64,000 bases of DNA, taken from the NCBI RefSeq assembly GCF_019279795.1, contig NC_056732.1, positions 181,302,354-181,366,353 on the forward strand, written 5' to 3'. The notes under the pieces are model-generated. The model saw only the letters and a program-made list of their open reading frames with translations, had not been told where the DNA came from and made no database searches. Below are positions 48,601 through 59,480 of this stretch, piece by piece (positions within the stretch are counted from its first letter, which is position 1; every line of letters starts with the position of its first letter). A program made the translations under genes and the position numbers. This DNA is from Protopterus annectens. Its lineage: Eukaryota > Chordata > Ceratodontiformes > Protopteridae.

Positions 48601-49036
48601 AGAAGAACAAGAAGCATAATCTCCTTCTGTTTCACAGCTCACTTTTTATTGGACAAACGTTAGTATTTCCTCCTTAGCCTGTTCTGCATCAAAAGATGAT
48701 TTTGTCCCTCCAGAAAAGAATATTCTGAAGATAGCTAGCTACAGCAGTTTGAATCTCATGCCTGCTTCTTGACATTCCCTGACTAGTGGAATACATTTAA
48801 TCCTCTTCTGCCTGGTATACAGTCAGTAATAATTTTCCACAGAAACTCTAATGTTTCCCACTTTTAGTACTTTGCTAAGTATACCACCTAGGACATACTA
48901 CAATTAAAAAAAACAGGTACTTGCCAGAATTTATTGTTGGTACAAACCTCAAAATATGAACCTTCAGCTACATACCTACAAAGGTTGCAACTTAAAAGTG
49001 ACCTGAATGCCTGTCTGACTTCCTTGATGTCTCTTC

Positions 49037-49390
49037 TCTAATTTTATTCTTCTTTCAGCTTTTCCCAGTTAGGGGTCACCACAGCAGATCATCTGTCTGC
49101 TCATGATTGGCAGTGGAGTTTTACGGTGTCGAGTTGTCAGCCCGGCACCCAACCTTCCACAGAAGGCACACACATGCACACACTCACATCTAGGGCCAAT
49201 TTAGAGTGTCCAATCCACTTACTGCATGTCTTTTGGATGTGGGAGGAAACCGGAGCACCCGGAGGAAACCCACATGACCACAAGGAGGACATGCAGACTC
49301 CACACAGAAGGCACCCCAGCCGAGAATCGAACTGGAGAACCTCTTGCTATGAGGCAGTAACACTAACCGCTGCACCACCGTGGCCGCCCA
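49037..49390 (-). mobile_element. V-SINE inserted in the Penelope-like element
   Basis: Minus strand: a tRNA-like head (GGCCACGGTGGTGCAGCGG, then GTTCGATTCTCGG at the B box), the central region with tctgtgtggag, a long mid part with gggtttcctcc, and a 3' end ggtgacccctaactgggaaaagc. The 9-base strings atgtctctt at 49028-49036 and 49391-49399 are the target duplication, so the insertion is cleanly bounded. The mid part is longer than in the other two copies and closer to the zebrafish-type layout. Confidence 0.93.
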
Positions 49391-50421
49391 ATGTCTCTTG
49401 TATGCTCTCTTATTAATAAAGGCAAAGGTTGTAAAATACACCGTAAATCACTATGAACCTCTAAAATTCTCCAATTATTTTTAATAATGTTCCTGATGTT
49501 ACTACTGTCCACTGTAAAAAACAGTGGCATAGACAATGTCCAATCCCTAGTGTCCAAAAGGTGTGAAGAACCACTAGTCCCAACTGTATCATCCTGAATA
49601 AAAATTTTTATCACTCTAGAGGGGTACCACCGACACCTAAACCTGTGGTGTAATTGCTCTACAAGTTGGTTTAAAAATAACATATCAGTGGTTAACCTTT
49701 TTAACCTAACTAATTGACCTTTAACAATGTTATGTGTCATGTAAGAAGGGCGCATGCTGGAATAATGTAACAACATATTGCTATCCACATTCTTAAAACT
49801 TATGACTGAACCCAATGTCAAAGTGTCCACATGTTTAAGCACTTCCAAATCCAAAAAACAAACATTAAACTGATTCCAGACATAAGAAAACTGCAAAAAC
49901 TCAGTGCTCTTATTAACAGTTTCTACAAAATGACTTAAATCAACTTCCCTTCCCTCCCAAACAAAAAGTATGTCATCAATGAAATGAAAATAATGGCTAA
50001 CCTTTTCCCAGCCATGCACCTTTGGAAGAATGTACATCTCCCAGTACGCCATTACCAAATTTGCATAATTGGGGGCCATCCTAGCCCCCATTGCTACAAC
50101 TCTGGCTTGTAAAAAATTCTCACCCTCAAAAGTGAAAAAATGATTATGGAGAATTTGTTCCATGCAATGAAGCATAACCCTACACTCACCTACCTCAAAC
50201 TCATTGCTTTTAATCAACATGTGTCACACCCATTCCAAACCTACTTCATGTGGAATGCCCGTATATAAAGATTTTACTGCTACTGTCACCAGCAAATTAT
50301 CAGGGCCTACAACTTGATCCCTTATTTTATTCAAAAAAATCAAAGGAATCCTTAATAAAAAATTACTTTGTTGAACTATTTTGAGTAGGGCCCTATCTAT
50401 AAATTTGGCCAATGGTTCCAA
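49391..50421 (-). pseudogene. Penelope-like reverse transcriptase
   Basis: Two minus-strand frames. The first (50224-50421) contains DQVVGPDNLLVTVAVKSLYT, i.e. RT motif A in which the usual aspartate (LDVKSLYT) reads as alanine. The second (49363-50220, 285 codons) has ARMAPNYANLVMAYWE, the FIDDILFVWEG active site with both aspartates, FLDLEV, and the later HNIVKGQLVRLKR segment. This wording is specific to Penelope-like elements (Neptune-type), which use RT with a GIY-YIG endonuclease. The second frame reads into the V-SINE at its end, so its last ~10 residues are not native. One stop (near 50222) separates the frames. Confidence 0.88.
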
Positions 50422-50690
50422 CTTAGAGGTTGGTGCCGATACAATTGGTCTGTAAAAACATTGCTTATCCAGTTCAGATAAATTGTAAAATCTGTTACTT
50501 TTTTAGCTAACAATTCCCTAATCTCCTTATCATACAATTATTCAAAAGTCTTCAAAACTTTTCTTCTTTTTGACCTCTTATTGTTGCAGTTGTATCACCT
50601 CATCTGAATATCTGTTTAAAGCTTCTTCAATTTTATCCAGTCATTTGTTATTTAAGTTGATATACTTCAAAAGCCTTTACCAGGTTGAGG

Positions 50691-53165
50691 TATGCTGTTG
50701 TTCCTGGATTTTCCCCCATCACTGGCTTTGGTCACATTTTTAAAGAAATCCACCAGATTTAACAGGCAGGATCTGCCCTTGATGATGCTGCACTGGGTAG
50801 GAAACCAGGGTTTGGAGGTCACCTACGCATTTATTTATGAGGTCCATAATGATATGTTCCATGTCCTTACAGATGAGACTGATCATGCTTATGGGTCTGT
50901 AATTCCCCAGGTCTGTTGCAAGGTCATTTTTGTGGAGGAAAAGGGTACTTAGTGGTGATGCTAGTTCATGTTTTAGCCTGTTTAGAAGACAGCCTGGGAT
51001 GTTGTCTGGTCCCATACATGTTGTGTTTTTTGCCTTGGACAAGGCTTTGAGGACCTGCTCTTCAGATATGTAGGATGAGGGGGAATTTGGTGGAAGGTTT
51101 GGTTTAAGTTAGGAGGGGGATAAGGACTGAAATTTTCACCAAACCTATCCACTAGTAGGTTTGCTATCTCTGTGGGGTCAGTGTGTGTGATACCATTGGC
51201 CACTAATTCTGCTCATGCTTGGGTCCTGCCCTTTAGGTTATGTACGAAGGTGCAAAAGGCCTTATGGTTATCCTTGGCTGTACTTGCTACGTTTCTCTCA
51301 AAGGAGCCCTTGGAGGATTTGACAAGTTGTCTTATTTACCTGTTGAGGAGGAGGAAGTTGCTTTTCTATTGCTGGGGCCTTGACTTTATTTTCTTGGACA
51401 GCAACGTTTTGCATTTATTGTAAAGTTTGTTGGTGCTGGATGTCCACTATGGCAACTTGTTTTCACTTGGGGCTCTGGCTTCGATTCTTTCTAGTATGGC
51501 AGAGTTTAAACACTTACACAAGTGATTGTACAGGATTTTAGTTTAAGCTTTGGAGTTGGGGTGGGGCTTGGAATGCATTTATACCTTCACCTAGGAAAGT
51601 ATAGTTTGCCTTGGTGAAGATTTTAGTCACATTTCCCCCTTTGTGAGTTCTAGTGTTAGTGCCAGTTCGAAGGTGTCTGATTTGTGGTCAGTTTTAACTA
51701 ATGAAGGTCCCACAGTTGTGTTAGTGCATCTGTTTGATATGATGTGAGGACCAGATCCAGAATGTCTGTTCTCTTTGTCAGGGTGTGGACAATTTGTTCC
51801 AGGGCATTTGAATTTACAAAGTCAAGGAACTTTTTGCTATAGCGAGTTAGGGCTAGTGTAGGTTTCCCATTTGATGGTGGGATAATAGAAATCCCCCATA
51901 ACCTGCGTGTTTGGTAAAATTTGGATTGTCTCCAGTTTTGTCAAGTAGGCTTCATGGGCATTGTGAACCATGGTGAGGGATCTATAATGGGCTATGACTT
52001 GAATGGGGGTCTTACCTACTGTAACCTGGACGTGGAGTAACTCCATGGAGTTGTCCAGTTTAACTAGATGGGAGGTGAATTTATATCTAATATAGATTGA
52101 AACACCACCTCCTTTGGTTTTCACATGTTCATTTTGTGTCTAAAGGTGTGGAAGGCATTGTAGCCTTGCAAGGCTGGGGTACTCTCTGAGGCCTTGGACC
52201 AGGTTTCTGATACTGCACTGGCATCTACATCTTCTAATGATAGAAGTGCTTCTAGGAGTGCAGTTTTTGGTTTAAACTCCTAGCGTTTAGCAGCATGACT
52301 CTTATTTTGTTCTGATTGGTTAATTTCACTTTGGTAATGTTGTTTTTGAGACCTTGCCTAAAAAAGGCACTATGGGTGAGGCAAGAGCCTTTGCCAGTAG
52401 CCAAAAGCCTAGAGGTGGGAGATGCAAACTGTCTCTGGCAAAGCAGCAAGGTTTGTTGACCATGGCTTCCCAAGCTGGCAGAAACTGGATCACCTTTGAA
52501 TGACACCAAAACCTGAGGCAATTATTGAAATCAATCATTTTTTGTTTATACTGTGGCAGTATTCTAGGTGAGGGTAGTATTCTTCCCAAGCCTAGGGACA
52601 TACCTGCCTGAAACACATACTCAGAGAGCTCAACCATGTCTGTCTTCATATAGTCCAGTGAGGTACATCTTAGGTCATTCACACCAACATGAACTATGAC
52701 AGAGTCATAATAATACTTGTTGCTGAGAGACCTGAGTGCATGTGTGATCTGGCAAATCTGGCACTGGACATGCAGTTGACTGTGACTTTCTCCTTGTCCA
52801 ACCTGGTGAGTGGGACATCCGTGTGTCTCACTACTGAGTCTCCAATTACAAGAACATTTGTTTTTTGGGTGTTATGTCTTACTGGCTTGGTGAATGAGAC
52901 ACTGGTGCTGTGTGTGTGTCATGGGTGCTGAGGAGACTGTGTTACTTGTAGCAATCTGTGTTTTGGAGGTCTCAGGTTTTTTGGTAAGTTTTTTGAGAGA
53001 ACCTCCATGTATGTGAATTTACATACTTGATGCATACTATGTGCATGAGTAGTGGTACTATGAGCATTTGTAGTGTTGGGTGAGTTGAAAACCTCCTCCG
53101 TGTTACTGTTTTGAGTGAGAGAGAGCATGGATTCTAGATTCTTGGTTTAAATACATCTCTTGTAC
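50691..53165 (-). mobile_element. CR1-type LINE, 5' half, 3' half missing
   Basis: Minus-strand order: ORF1 N-terminus (52919-53128), esterase (about 52330-52900, with NDLRCTSLDYMK and LHLPPLGFWLL), the ORF2 start (NARSLNQKLHS near 52260), endonuclease (51837-52124, GGGVSIYI and GDFYYP where GDFNYP is expected), linker, and RT start (50740-51042: MGPDNIPG, NYRPISMISL). It ends near 50691, before motif A. A missing 3' half is the reverse of normal LINE truncation, so a deletion or the Penelope insertion next to it probably removed it. Confidence 0.85.
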
Positions 53166-54112
53166 TCTGTGCTATTGCATTCTGCTTTGTCTTGCTCCCA
53201 GCATGGGACACCATATCATTAGATCACATTCTGCACTATGACAAGGTATAATTCCTTCCCCCATTGCATTTATGTCAGCCAGCACTTCATCCCTCACCTT
53301 AGCTTATTCTGCCTGTCTTGGACCCCCTTTGTCCACATTTCTTAAGTACACTCAGGAGGATATGGTTTTCCTCAGTGATTAAGTTATCTCTCCTGTGCCG
53401 TGCTTCCTGATGACTTAGCATGGCGTCCCTAAAATGCCAGTTTTGGGAATTAGTGATTTAACCCAACCCTGAGTGAATTGAAGCAATATTCTACATCTCA
53501 TTTAAGCAATACTAACACTAAGCAATAGAGGAAAGCATTGTGTAGATTATATGTGTCACATTTCCCCATTTCCATTGTATGTAAATTGTTTTTTCTTATT
53601 TTTTGTAATATTTTTTGGCTTAACAGAAACATCAGAAAGTGTGTGACTGCAAAGGTGTGTGGTGGGGTTGGGGAAAATCTGTCCTGATTTATTATTGATG
53701 GTTCCCTTCATGAAATATTAGAGGTTATGGTTTCATTTCTTAGTACAACAAATGAAACAGTAACTTTTAACCACTAATGTTACTATTCTTCAGAGTTAAA
53801 ACAGTTTCAAAAACAGAATTTCATCTTATCAGGTCTTAAGAAGCTTTTCTTGAAGAGTTTTCAGTAAATAGCAATATTATGAGCCTAGTCCTTCTGTTGT
53901 GCAACTATTTTAAATAGTTGGTTTTAATTTTGGTTGTCTGACAAGAATTGTAGTAAACAGCAGCACGCAAAATGGTGACACTCCGGAAGTTTCATCAAGT
54001 TTTATTCAAGCTACACAGCTTTTATGCAAATAAGGCTTGAGGGCACATAGCTGTATACATTGCATTAGTACATGTGTGCATTAGTGCATATGTGCATTAG
54101 TACATATGTGCA
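53166..54112. other. Unassigned DNA with short repeats
   Basis: Near 54060-54115 the phrase gcattagt(a/g)cat(a/g)tgt recurs three to four times at about 16-base spacing. The rest, including 53940-54050, was not recognised. Confidence 0.4.
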
Positions 54113-54959
54113 TACCTCTCAAGTGTACAGTTTTTTTGCAGAATGTCCAGATTTTTGCCTCATATTTTTGGTGCATCTTTCATAAAATTATGGTTTGCTG
54201 GCAAATTAGTGGCAACTCATTAAAGATTGAAGTCAGAAAATAAAGACAGACATTTGAGTTTCAGACTTTACATCCTTCAGAAAATTCATGCTAATGTAAA
54301 ACCTGTTATTCTATTAAGATTCTAAATTTGTAAGAGCAATATTTAAAATTTTTCCCTATTTTGTGCCTTTGTCCCACTTTTACTTATGGCTTTCTCCAGA
54401 TTTCTTGCTCTAAGAAGTTGAGAGCAAGGGACCCATATGATTTTTGCAGGGGGATGCAAAACCCAGAGCCCCGCCCATGCAGCCCTGCCCATGCAGCCCC
54501 CCTACCCCACAGCCCTTCCCCCTACCCCATGCAGCCCCACCCCCCACACAGTCCCTCACATACACACACAGCCATTCCAGTGTCCCATTACTTGGCTATT
54601 TCTCCCCATTTGCCACAGACACTGTTCAAATCTATCAGTATGCATACTGTCTTATGCTTTACTTCTACAATGATTACAGATATTTGGATTTAATTTACAA
54701 CTTTTATTTCAAATTTTATAGCAGAAACACTGTGGCACGCATTTCACATTTACTAAACAAAGCAACAGTTTTGCAATGAAAACAGACTTAGCATTAAAAC
54801 TTCTCTGCTTTTGAAACTCACATTGATTGAAACAGCATTGAAACCAACATTCAAAGAGAACGCATCTGGGCAGTGGCAGGTTAAGTTTACCTTTGGGCTG
54901 TTTTCAAAGCATATCAAATGCACACATTTTAGGCCCATGCAAAAGTATGGTGATTCATG

Positions 54960-55130
54960 TTCCTGATGGGAGATAGGAAATTCACCCCGGGGATCACTTC
55001 TGTGGCTCTGCTTGACAGTGGCACAGGAAAATTATTTTCTTGGGTGGCGAAAGCCAGGGTACCTTTGGCTAGGCTTATATAGGCCCTAGGGCCAATAGCC
55101 TAGTACCTACCTATGAACCTATAATTGAAT
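54960..55130 (+). mobile_element. CR1-type LINE 3' terminus
   Basis: It begins at the last ORF2 codons (MGDRKFTPGIT-like) and continues through the cagtggcacagg region. It ends ggccaatagcctagtacctacctatgaacctata, the clearest version of the family 3' end in the window. Extreme 5' truncation. Repeated at 62425-62590. Confidence 0.85.
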
Positions 55131-55539
55131 TATATCCCTTGTACAGCACCTGCACCACCTGTTAGAGTGTATTTTAAATTTACAGTTTTGAACATTTTCC
55201 AGTAAGCAGTGAAACAATTCAAAACATATGAAACAGTAATGACAAACTGCCTAGTTCAGAACATTTCAAACATAAAAGGCCACTCAAACTTCTATCATTA
55301 TAATCCACCGATATTACTCCATATGCACAATCTCTGCAGTCTGCAGAAGTCATCTGAATTCCACATTACAAAGATCTGAAACTAATGAAGAGATTGTTGC
55401 TATAAAACATACATTTAAGTGTTTCATCTACAAATGTAGTGCCCATTGCCCTAGAAGAATAAATTGCCTATGTTACATTAAAAGAAATGGTAAGCTGGTA
55501 TATTGCAACAGGGAATATGTGACAAGTTGAAAACGAGGT

Positions 55540-55695
55540 TCATAGATACTAGGCACCAAAGGGACATACTCAGGACAGGACTACAGCACCCCATCCCCTT
55601 AAAATACACATTTACACGCTGTGGGAGTAGAAGCTACAGCCCTCTGTATCAAGATGCAAGTATGCTACCTGCTGTGCTACTAACACTGCTTTAAA
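55540..55695 (-). mobile_element. Probable tRNA-derived SINE
   Basis: Minus strand: GTTAGTAGCACAGCAGGTAGC (A-box-like), a CTTGCATCTTGATAC middle, and CTGTAGCTTCTACTCCC (weak B-box-like), followed by GGATGGGGTGCTGTAGTCC. The layout suggests a tRNA-derived head, but the B box is poor. Repeated at 63003-63160. The plus-strand 63-codon frame is a shadow. Confidence 0.35.
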
Positions 55696-55699
55696 ATTC

Positions 55700-56590
55700 T
55701 ATACTACAATGATACCATTTGCTAAACAAAAGAGTTGCATATTTTTACAAACCTAGCATGATGAGCAGCAGTAAACTTCTCTTCCCTTGAAGCTCTCAAT
55801 TCCTTGAAAATAAATTCCACCTGCTAACTCTAAGTAGGTCATTTCAGACACACACACACACTTAACCTATTAGTAAAAGAAATCTGGACAAAGTCTAAAA
55901 TAAACGGGGACAGATTAAAAATATTGATCTGATGAACTTATAAAGTTAAGTTGCTAGAATAACACAACAGGATTTGTGTTAGTAAGCATTTTTCTAAAGG
56001 ATATGACACATAAAACTGAAAATGTCTGTCACTAATTAGCAACTCCAATCCTTTTCAGGTGGAATACGAGGCAAAAGTCTGGACGTTCTGCAAAAACCTG
56101 GATAGCTGAGGCATGGCCCATGGGGTATACTACCTTCCTCTGATACACACCCCTACCTGTCAATCTCATCTCATAGCACAAGTAATGTGCAAGGCCCAAA
56201 ACTGGGAACACATTGAGAAAGTTGCTAGAATAAAAGGATTTGTGTGAGAATGCATTTTCTGAATGATATGAAGTCTGAAACTGAAATGCATGTCATTATT
56301 TATTAACTTTAATGGTTAGCTCGTCATCCCAGTGATTTGTACCAAAAAAAAAAGATTTTTATGAGGAACAGACTAAAAATATAAAGCAGAAATCTGGACA
56401 CTGAAAGTCTGTACATTTGACAGGTATGACACACATAAATCTCCCTACCTACCTTGTAGTACCTTCTTAGAAAGTGAATAGATGGATAGAGCAAATCTTT
56501 TGGGTTTCTAGCATCGTGACAGGAATGTACTGCATTCCTAAATCAAAGTATGATTAAAGTTCACAAAATCAGTACTGTGTCATCAATCTT
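55700..56590. other. Unassigned part of duplication B
   Basis: Contains the diverged inverted ends noted for the TIR repeat, but no coding sequence. Confidence 0.4.
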
Positions 56591-58920
56591 TGATGTCTGC
56601 CAAAGTGCTCTTCAGAGTACCTGTAATGAATGTGCCCAGTAATGACTCATCAGTCCTCCTGCAATGCGTATGGAGTTACATTCATTGGTAACATGTCTAA
56701 ATACGAATGTATATTCTTTTTTAATAAGACCCATTGCTCCTACTACTACTGGAACTGCCTGGGTATCTTTCTTCCACACTGCTCTCATTTCTGCCTGCAA
56801 ATCCTGATATAGTACGAGTCTGACTTTGTGTCTCAGTCTGTACATAACACATTGTAGTCAGTGGTTGTGGAGAGTTCAATGATCAGTGCTACTTTTGTCT
56901 TCTTCTTCTCTTGGACCACTAATATCTGGTTTTCTAGCATCTGTCTTTTGAGCTGTTGGTAATGGAGGATGATCCTATGTGATGTAGGCTTTAGCATTTT
57001 CTATGATGCTTAAATTGCAGCTTATGTTTCCAGTGTTTTCAGCCACTTCAGTACCATAATGTTTGCACAATGCCCAGTACAACAGTCTTGCCACATTATT
57101 ATGCTTGTCAGTATACAGTGTCCTTCTACCATTAGTATGTTGCAACCATTAACGAGGTGTTCAACTTCAACTGTTTCCAGTTCTGTTTTACAAAACCTAC
57201 ATTTGTCTGTTTCTCCCACATGTGCAATGGACATTGTAAACCAATGTGTACATGATAGTCCACTATCTTGTGCCGCCAATATTGACCTTTCATCTCTTGG
57301 TTTGAATTCACCTCACCTTGACCACTCCTGCTTTTGTTCCTGATTAGCATGAGGTTCTTCCAGAAGTGTTCTATACTTGCAACTATATTTATGCATTTTC
57401 CACATTTTTTGTCTTCTCAATTGGTCCATCACCTTGTATTCTTTTGTTTCTTGGTACATTCAGTTGCTGCCCGATTTTTATCTACTTCTGGTTTGATTTC
57501 CATTTTTGCTTGATGCCGATATGCTTCTGCAAGCCTAAGCAGGGAAAAGAAGAGAAATAATGTATCTTACTTTTATTCTCATTTTTCAAAACTTTCACTA
57601 CATTTGTGAGGTCAGCAGATGTGTGGAGTCCCATGACTGCAGATCTGTACATGTAATCAATTTCAAGGAGGAATATCCCTTCTTCAGAATGTGGAAAATA
57701 TATAATCTTGGTATGCACTGATTTTGTATAAATCATTTGGTGAGTAAGAAGCATCCTTGCTTTCCTATATAATCTATGCAACACATTGAGGTCAGTCAAA
57801 CACACAAAATTAATTTAGGACAGGAAGTGCAAATTGGTTTATAGCTTGGATTGTGTTCCTAGATGTAAATGCTGTTTTCAGGATTCATTTAAGTCATCTA
57901 AAGTATTCCTTAGTAATTTTGATTTTCATTTGCTCATGTTTTATTGTTGATTGTTTATCAGTTCCCATTCCCAAATATTTGTACTCTTGCTGAAGTTGTT
58001 TTATATCACATTCTTGTACCAAAATGATGTTTTCTTGGTGCTGCAGTTTTCCTGCTTTAAAGGTTTGTTTTGCACATTTATCAAGACTAAATGACACTCT
58101 TATATCGTCTGACTTGCAGTTGTGCTTTCAGTTCCTCCTCTGAGCTCTACAGTTTTAAATCATTGACAAAGAGAAGATGAGAGGTCTTTACACGCTGTTG
58201 CTTTCTAGGAGCCACATATAGGACAAAACAGAGTAGCAGCAGTAACAGAGTCACTCTGGAGTATTCCCCATTGAAGTTTTTCCCTGAAATAATAATTTGT
58301 CCTTCATCATGGCTTAATTGCAAAGTGCTCTGCCACTGTTTCATGGTCACTGTCATGTAATCGATCAGTGTAAAGTGAACGTTATACATTTTAAAGTGCT
58401 CTTTTATACATGAATGTGTGATACTATCAAATGTTTTTGTAGTCAATCCATGTTGTACTTATTCTTGCCTGTTTTACAATTCTCCACTAGGACTTTAACA
58501 ATAAATGATTTTTTATTCCATATGACTTTAACCGTGCTTTTGTTCCATTGTCATAACTGAGCTTTCTTCTAAATGACTATAAACTCGGTCAGCATAAATT
58601 CCAGTGTACAGTTTATGCAGTGTCAGGAGGCAAGTTATTGGCCTATAATTTTCAGGGGCATTTGCAGGTTCAGGCTTAAGTAGGAGCATTTTTTCTTATT
58701 AGTTAGGTTGGTGTCTGTTCCAGGTGCGCATATAAACGGTTTACTCATGGCTTTATCTGCTAGTGATCTTGATTCTTGCCTGGTGCACATATAAACAGTT
58801 TACTCATGGCTTTATCTGCTAGTGATCTTGATTCTTGCCTTACTGAGATTGTCATTCCTAATGTGGTCTATTTCAATGATACTGTTGATATGTTGTTCAA
58901 CCTTTACCAAGCTGAACAGA
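56590..58920 (-). mobile_element. R4/Rex6-like LINE with restriction-like endonuclease (copy A)
   Basis: Minus-strand RT motifs: KTFDSITHSCIK (motif A, usually KAFDSIPHSWI), WQSTLQLSHDEGQIIISG, and SHLLFVNDLKL where FVDD is expected (58147-58446). The next frames carry LDKCAKQTFKAGKL (57894-58097) and a thumb region (57482-57805). The C-terminus has a CCHC finger, CRFCKTELETVEVEHLVNGC (57022-57279), then a KPDI and ALIIEL pair around 56870-56940, and QAVPVVVGAMGLIKK (56612-56845). CCHC followed by a PD-(D/E)xK nuclease is the mark of R2/R4-group LINEs; Rex6 is the fish lineage. Multiple frameshifts; the FVND change also disables RT. Confidence 0.75.
58723..58840. repeat. 59-bp tandem duplication
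   Basis: Two units from ggtgc(g/a)catataaac at 58723 and 58782, within the RT N-terminal part of the R4-like element. Confidence 0.9.
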
Positions 58921-59480
58921 TTGCAACATCTGGGCAATGGGCTCAGAACTGTTGAGTAATTTGCAATAATGGAATGAGAAATAAGAAATATGCATGAAGA
59001 GCAAGCATTGAGTAAAATACTGTATGTGCATTTTGTCTGGTTTCACTGACAGTGCTCTTTTGAAGATCAGCCAGGCAGTCAAATATTTTATCAAACTTCT
59101 GACTAAACACATGAATGGATTTATATTTCTCGGTCCATCATGTCTCCACAGAAGAGGTATATTTGGTACTAATGCTCATCATTTTGGACTGTCACAGAAA
59201 AAAAAATGAATCTTGATAACGTCAACAGCACTACATATTTCAGGACCATCATTCAGATCACACTGACTATCCACTGTGCTGTGCTTCTCAGACTAAACCT
59301 TGTAAAGGCTGCTTTTGGATACTTTTCACGAATCTTTGCTTGAACACTGGATGCTTGCCATTATGAAGCAGCCATCATAGCCTTGTCCGAGTAACTTGTC
59401 CAAGTCTAGGCCGTACTTTGTATCAAATGTCATTGTCAATGAATGCATAGTCTGTGCATCTTTCACAAAAATGTGAACAA
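58921..59480. other. Unassigned spacer between two R4-like copies
   Basis: Possibly very decayed R4-like N-terminal sequence; nothing definite. Confidence 0.3.

Larger units (their letters stand above)
48600..50690 (-). mobile_element. Penelope-like element, split by a V-SINE
   Basis: The minus strand carries a Penelope-like RT from about 50660 to 49391. The V-SINE (49037-49390) interrupts it, and coding-like sequence resumes from 49036 leftward with cysteine-bearing text (CNLCRYVAEG) and a VVYLAK-like string near 48870. Those fit the Cys-rich linker and the start of the GIY-YIG endonuclease of this class. Several stops are present. The outer ends were not resolved. Confidence 0.75.
54113..56436. 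mobile_element. TIR-bounded repeat with nested insertions
   Basis: catacctctcaagtgtacag (54113-54132) has an inverted partner near 56412-56436 (complement catacctgtcaaatgtacag). A second inverted pair lies inside: gcagaatgtccagatttttg at 54138 and its diverged complement near 56060-56086. The interior contains a GC-rich block (54430-54560), a CR1 3' end and a probable SINE. No transposase frame is visible. Confidence 0.45.
54138..56531. repeat. Duplication B, copy 1
   Basis: The sequence from gcagaatgtccag (54138) recurs from 61601 to the window end, offset 7463 rising to 7469. Differences are scattered single bases and short indels. The copy may extend beyond 56531, because the second copy runs off the window. 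Confidence 0.95.

Noticed and set aside
54361..54779. Proline/histidine-rich frames of 78-111 codons, also at 61901-62244
   Set aside because: Three overlapping frames over a C-rich repeat block with no domain; both sites are copies of the same duplicated repeat.
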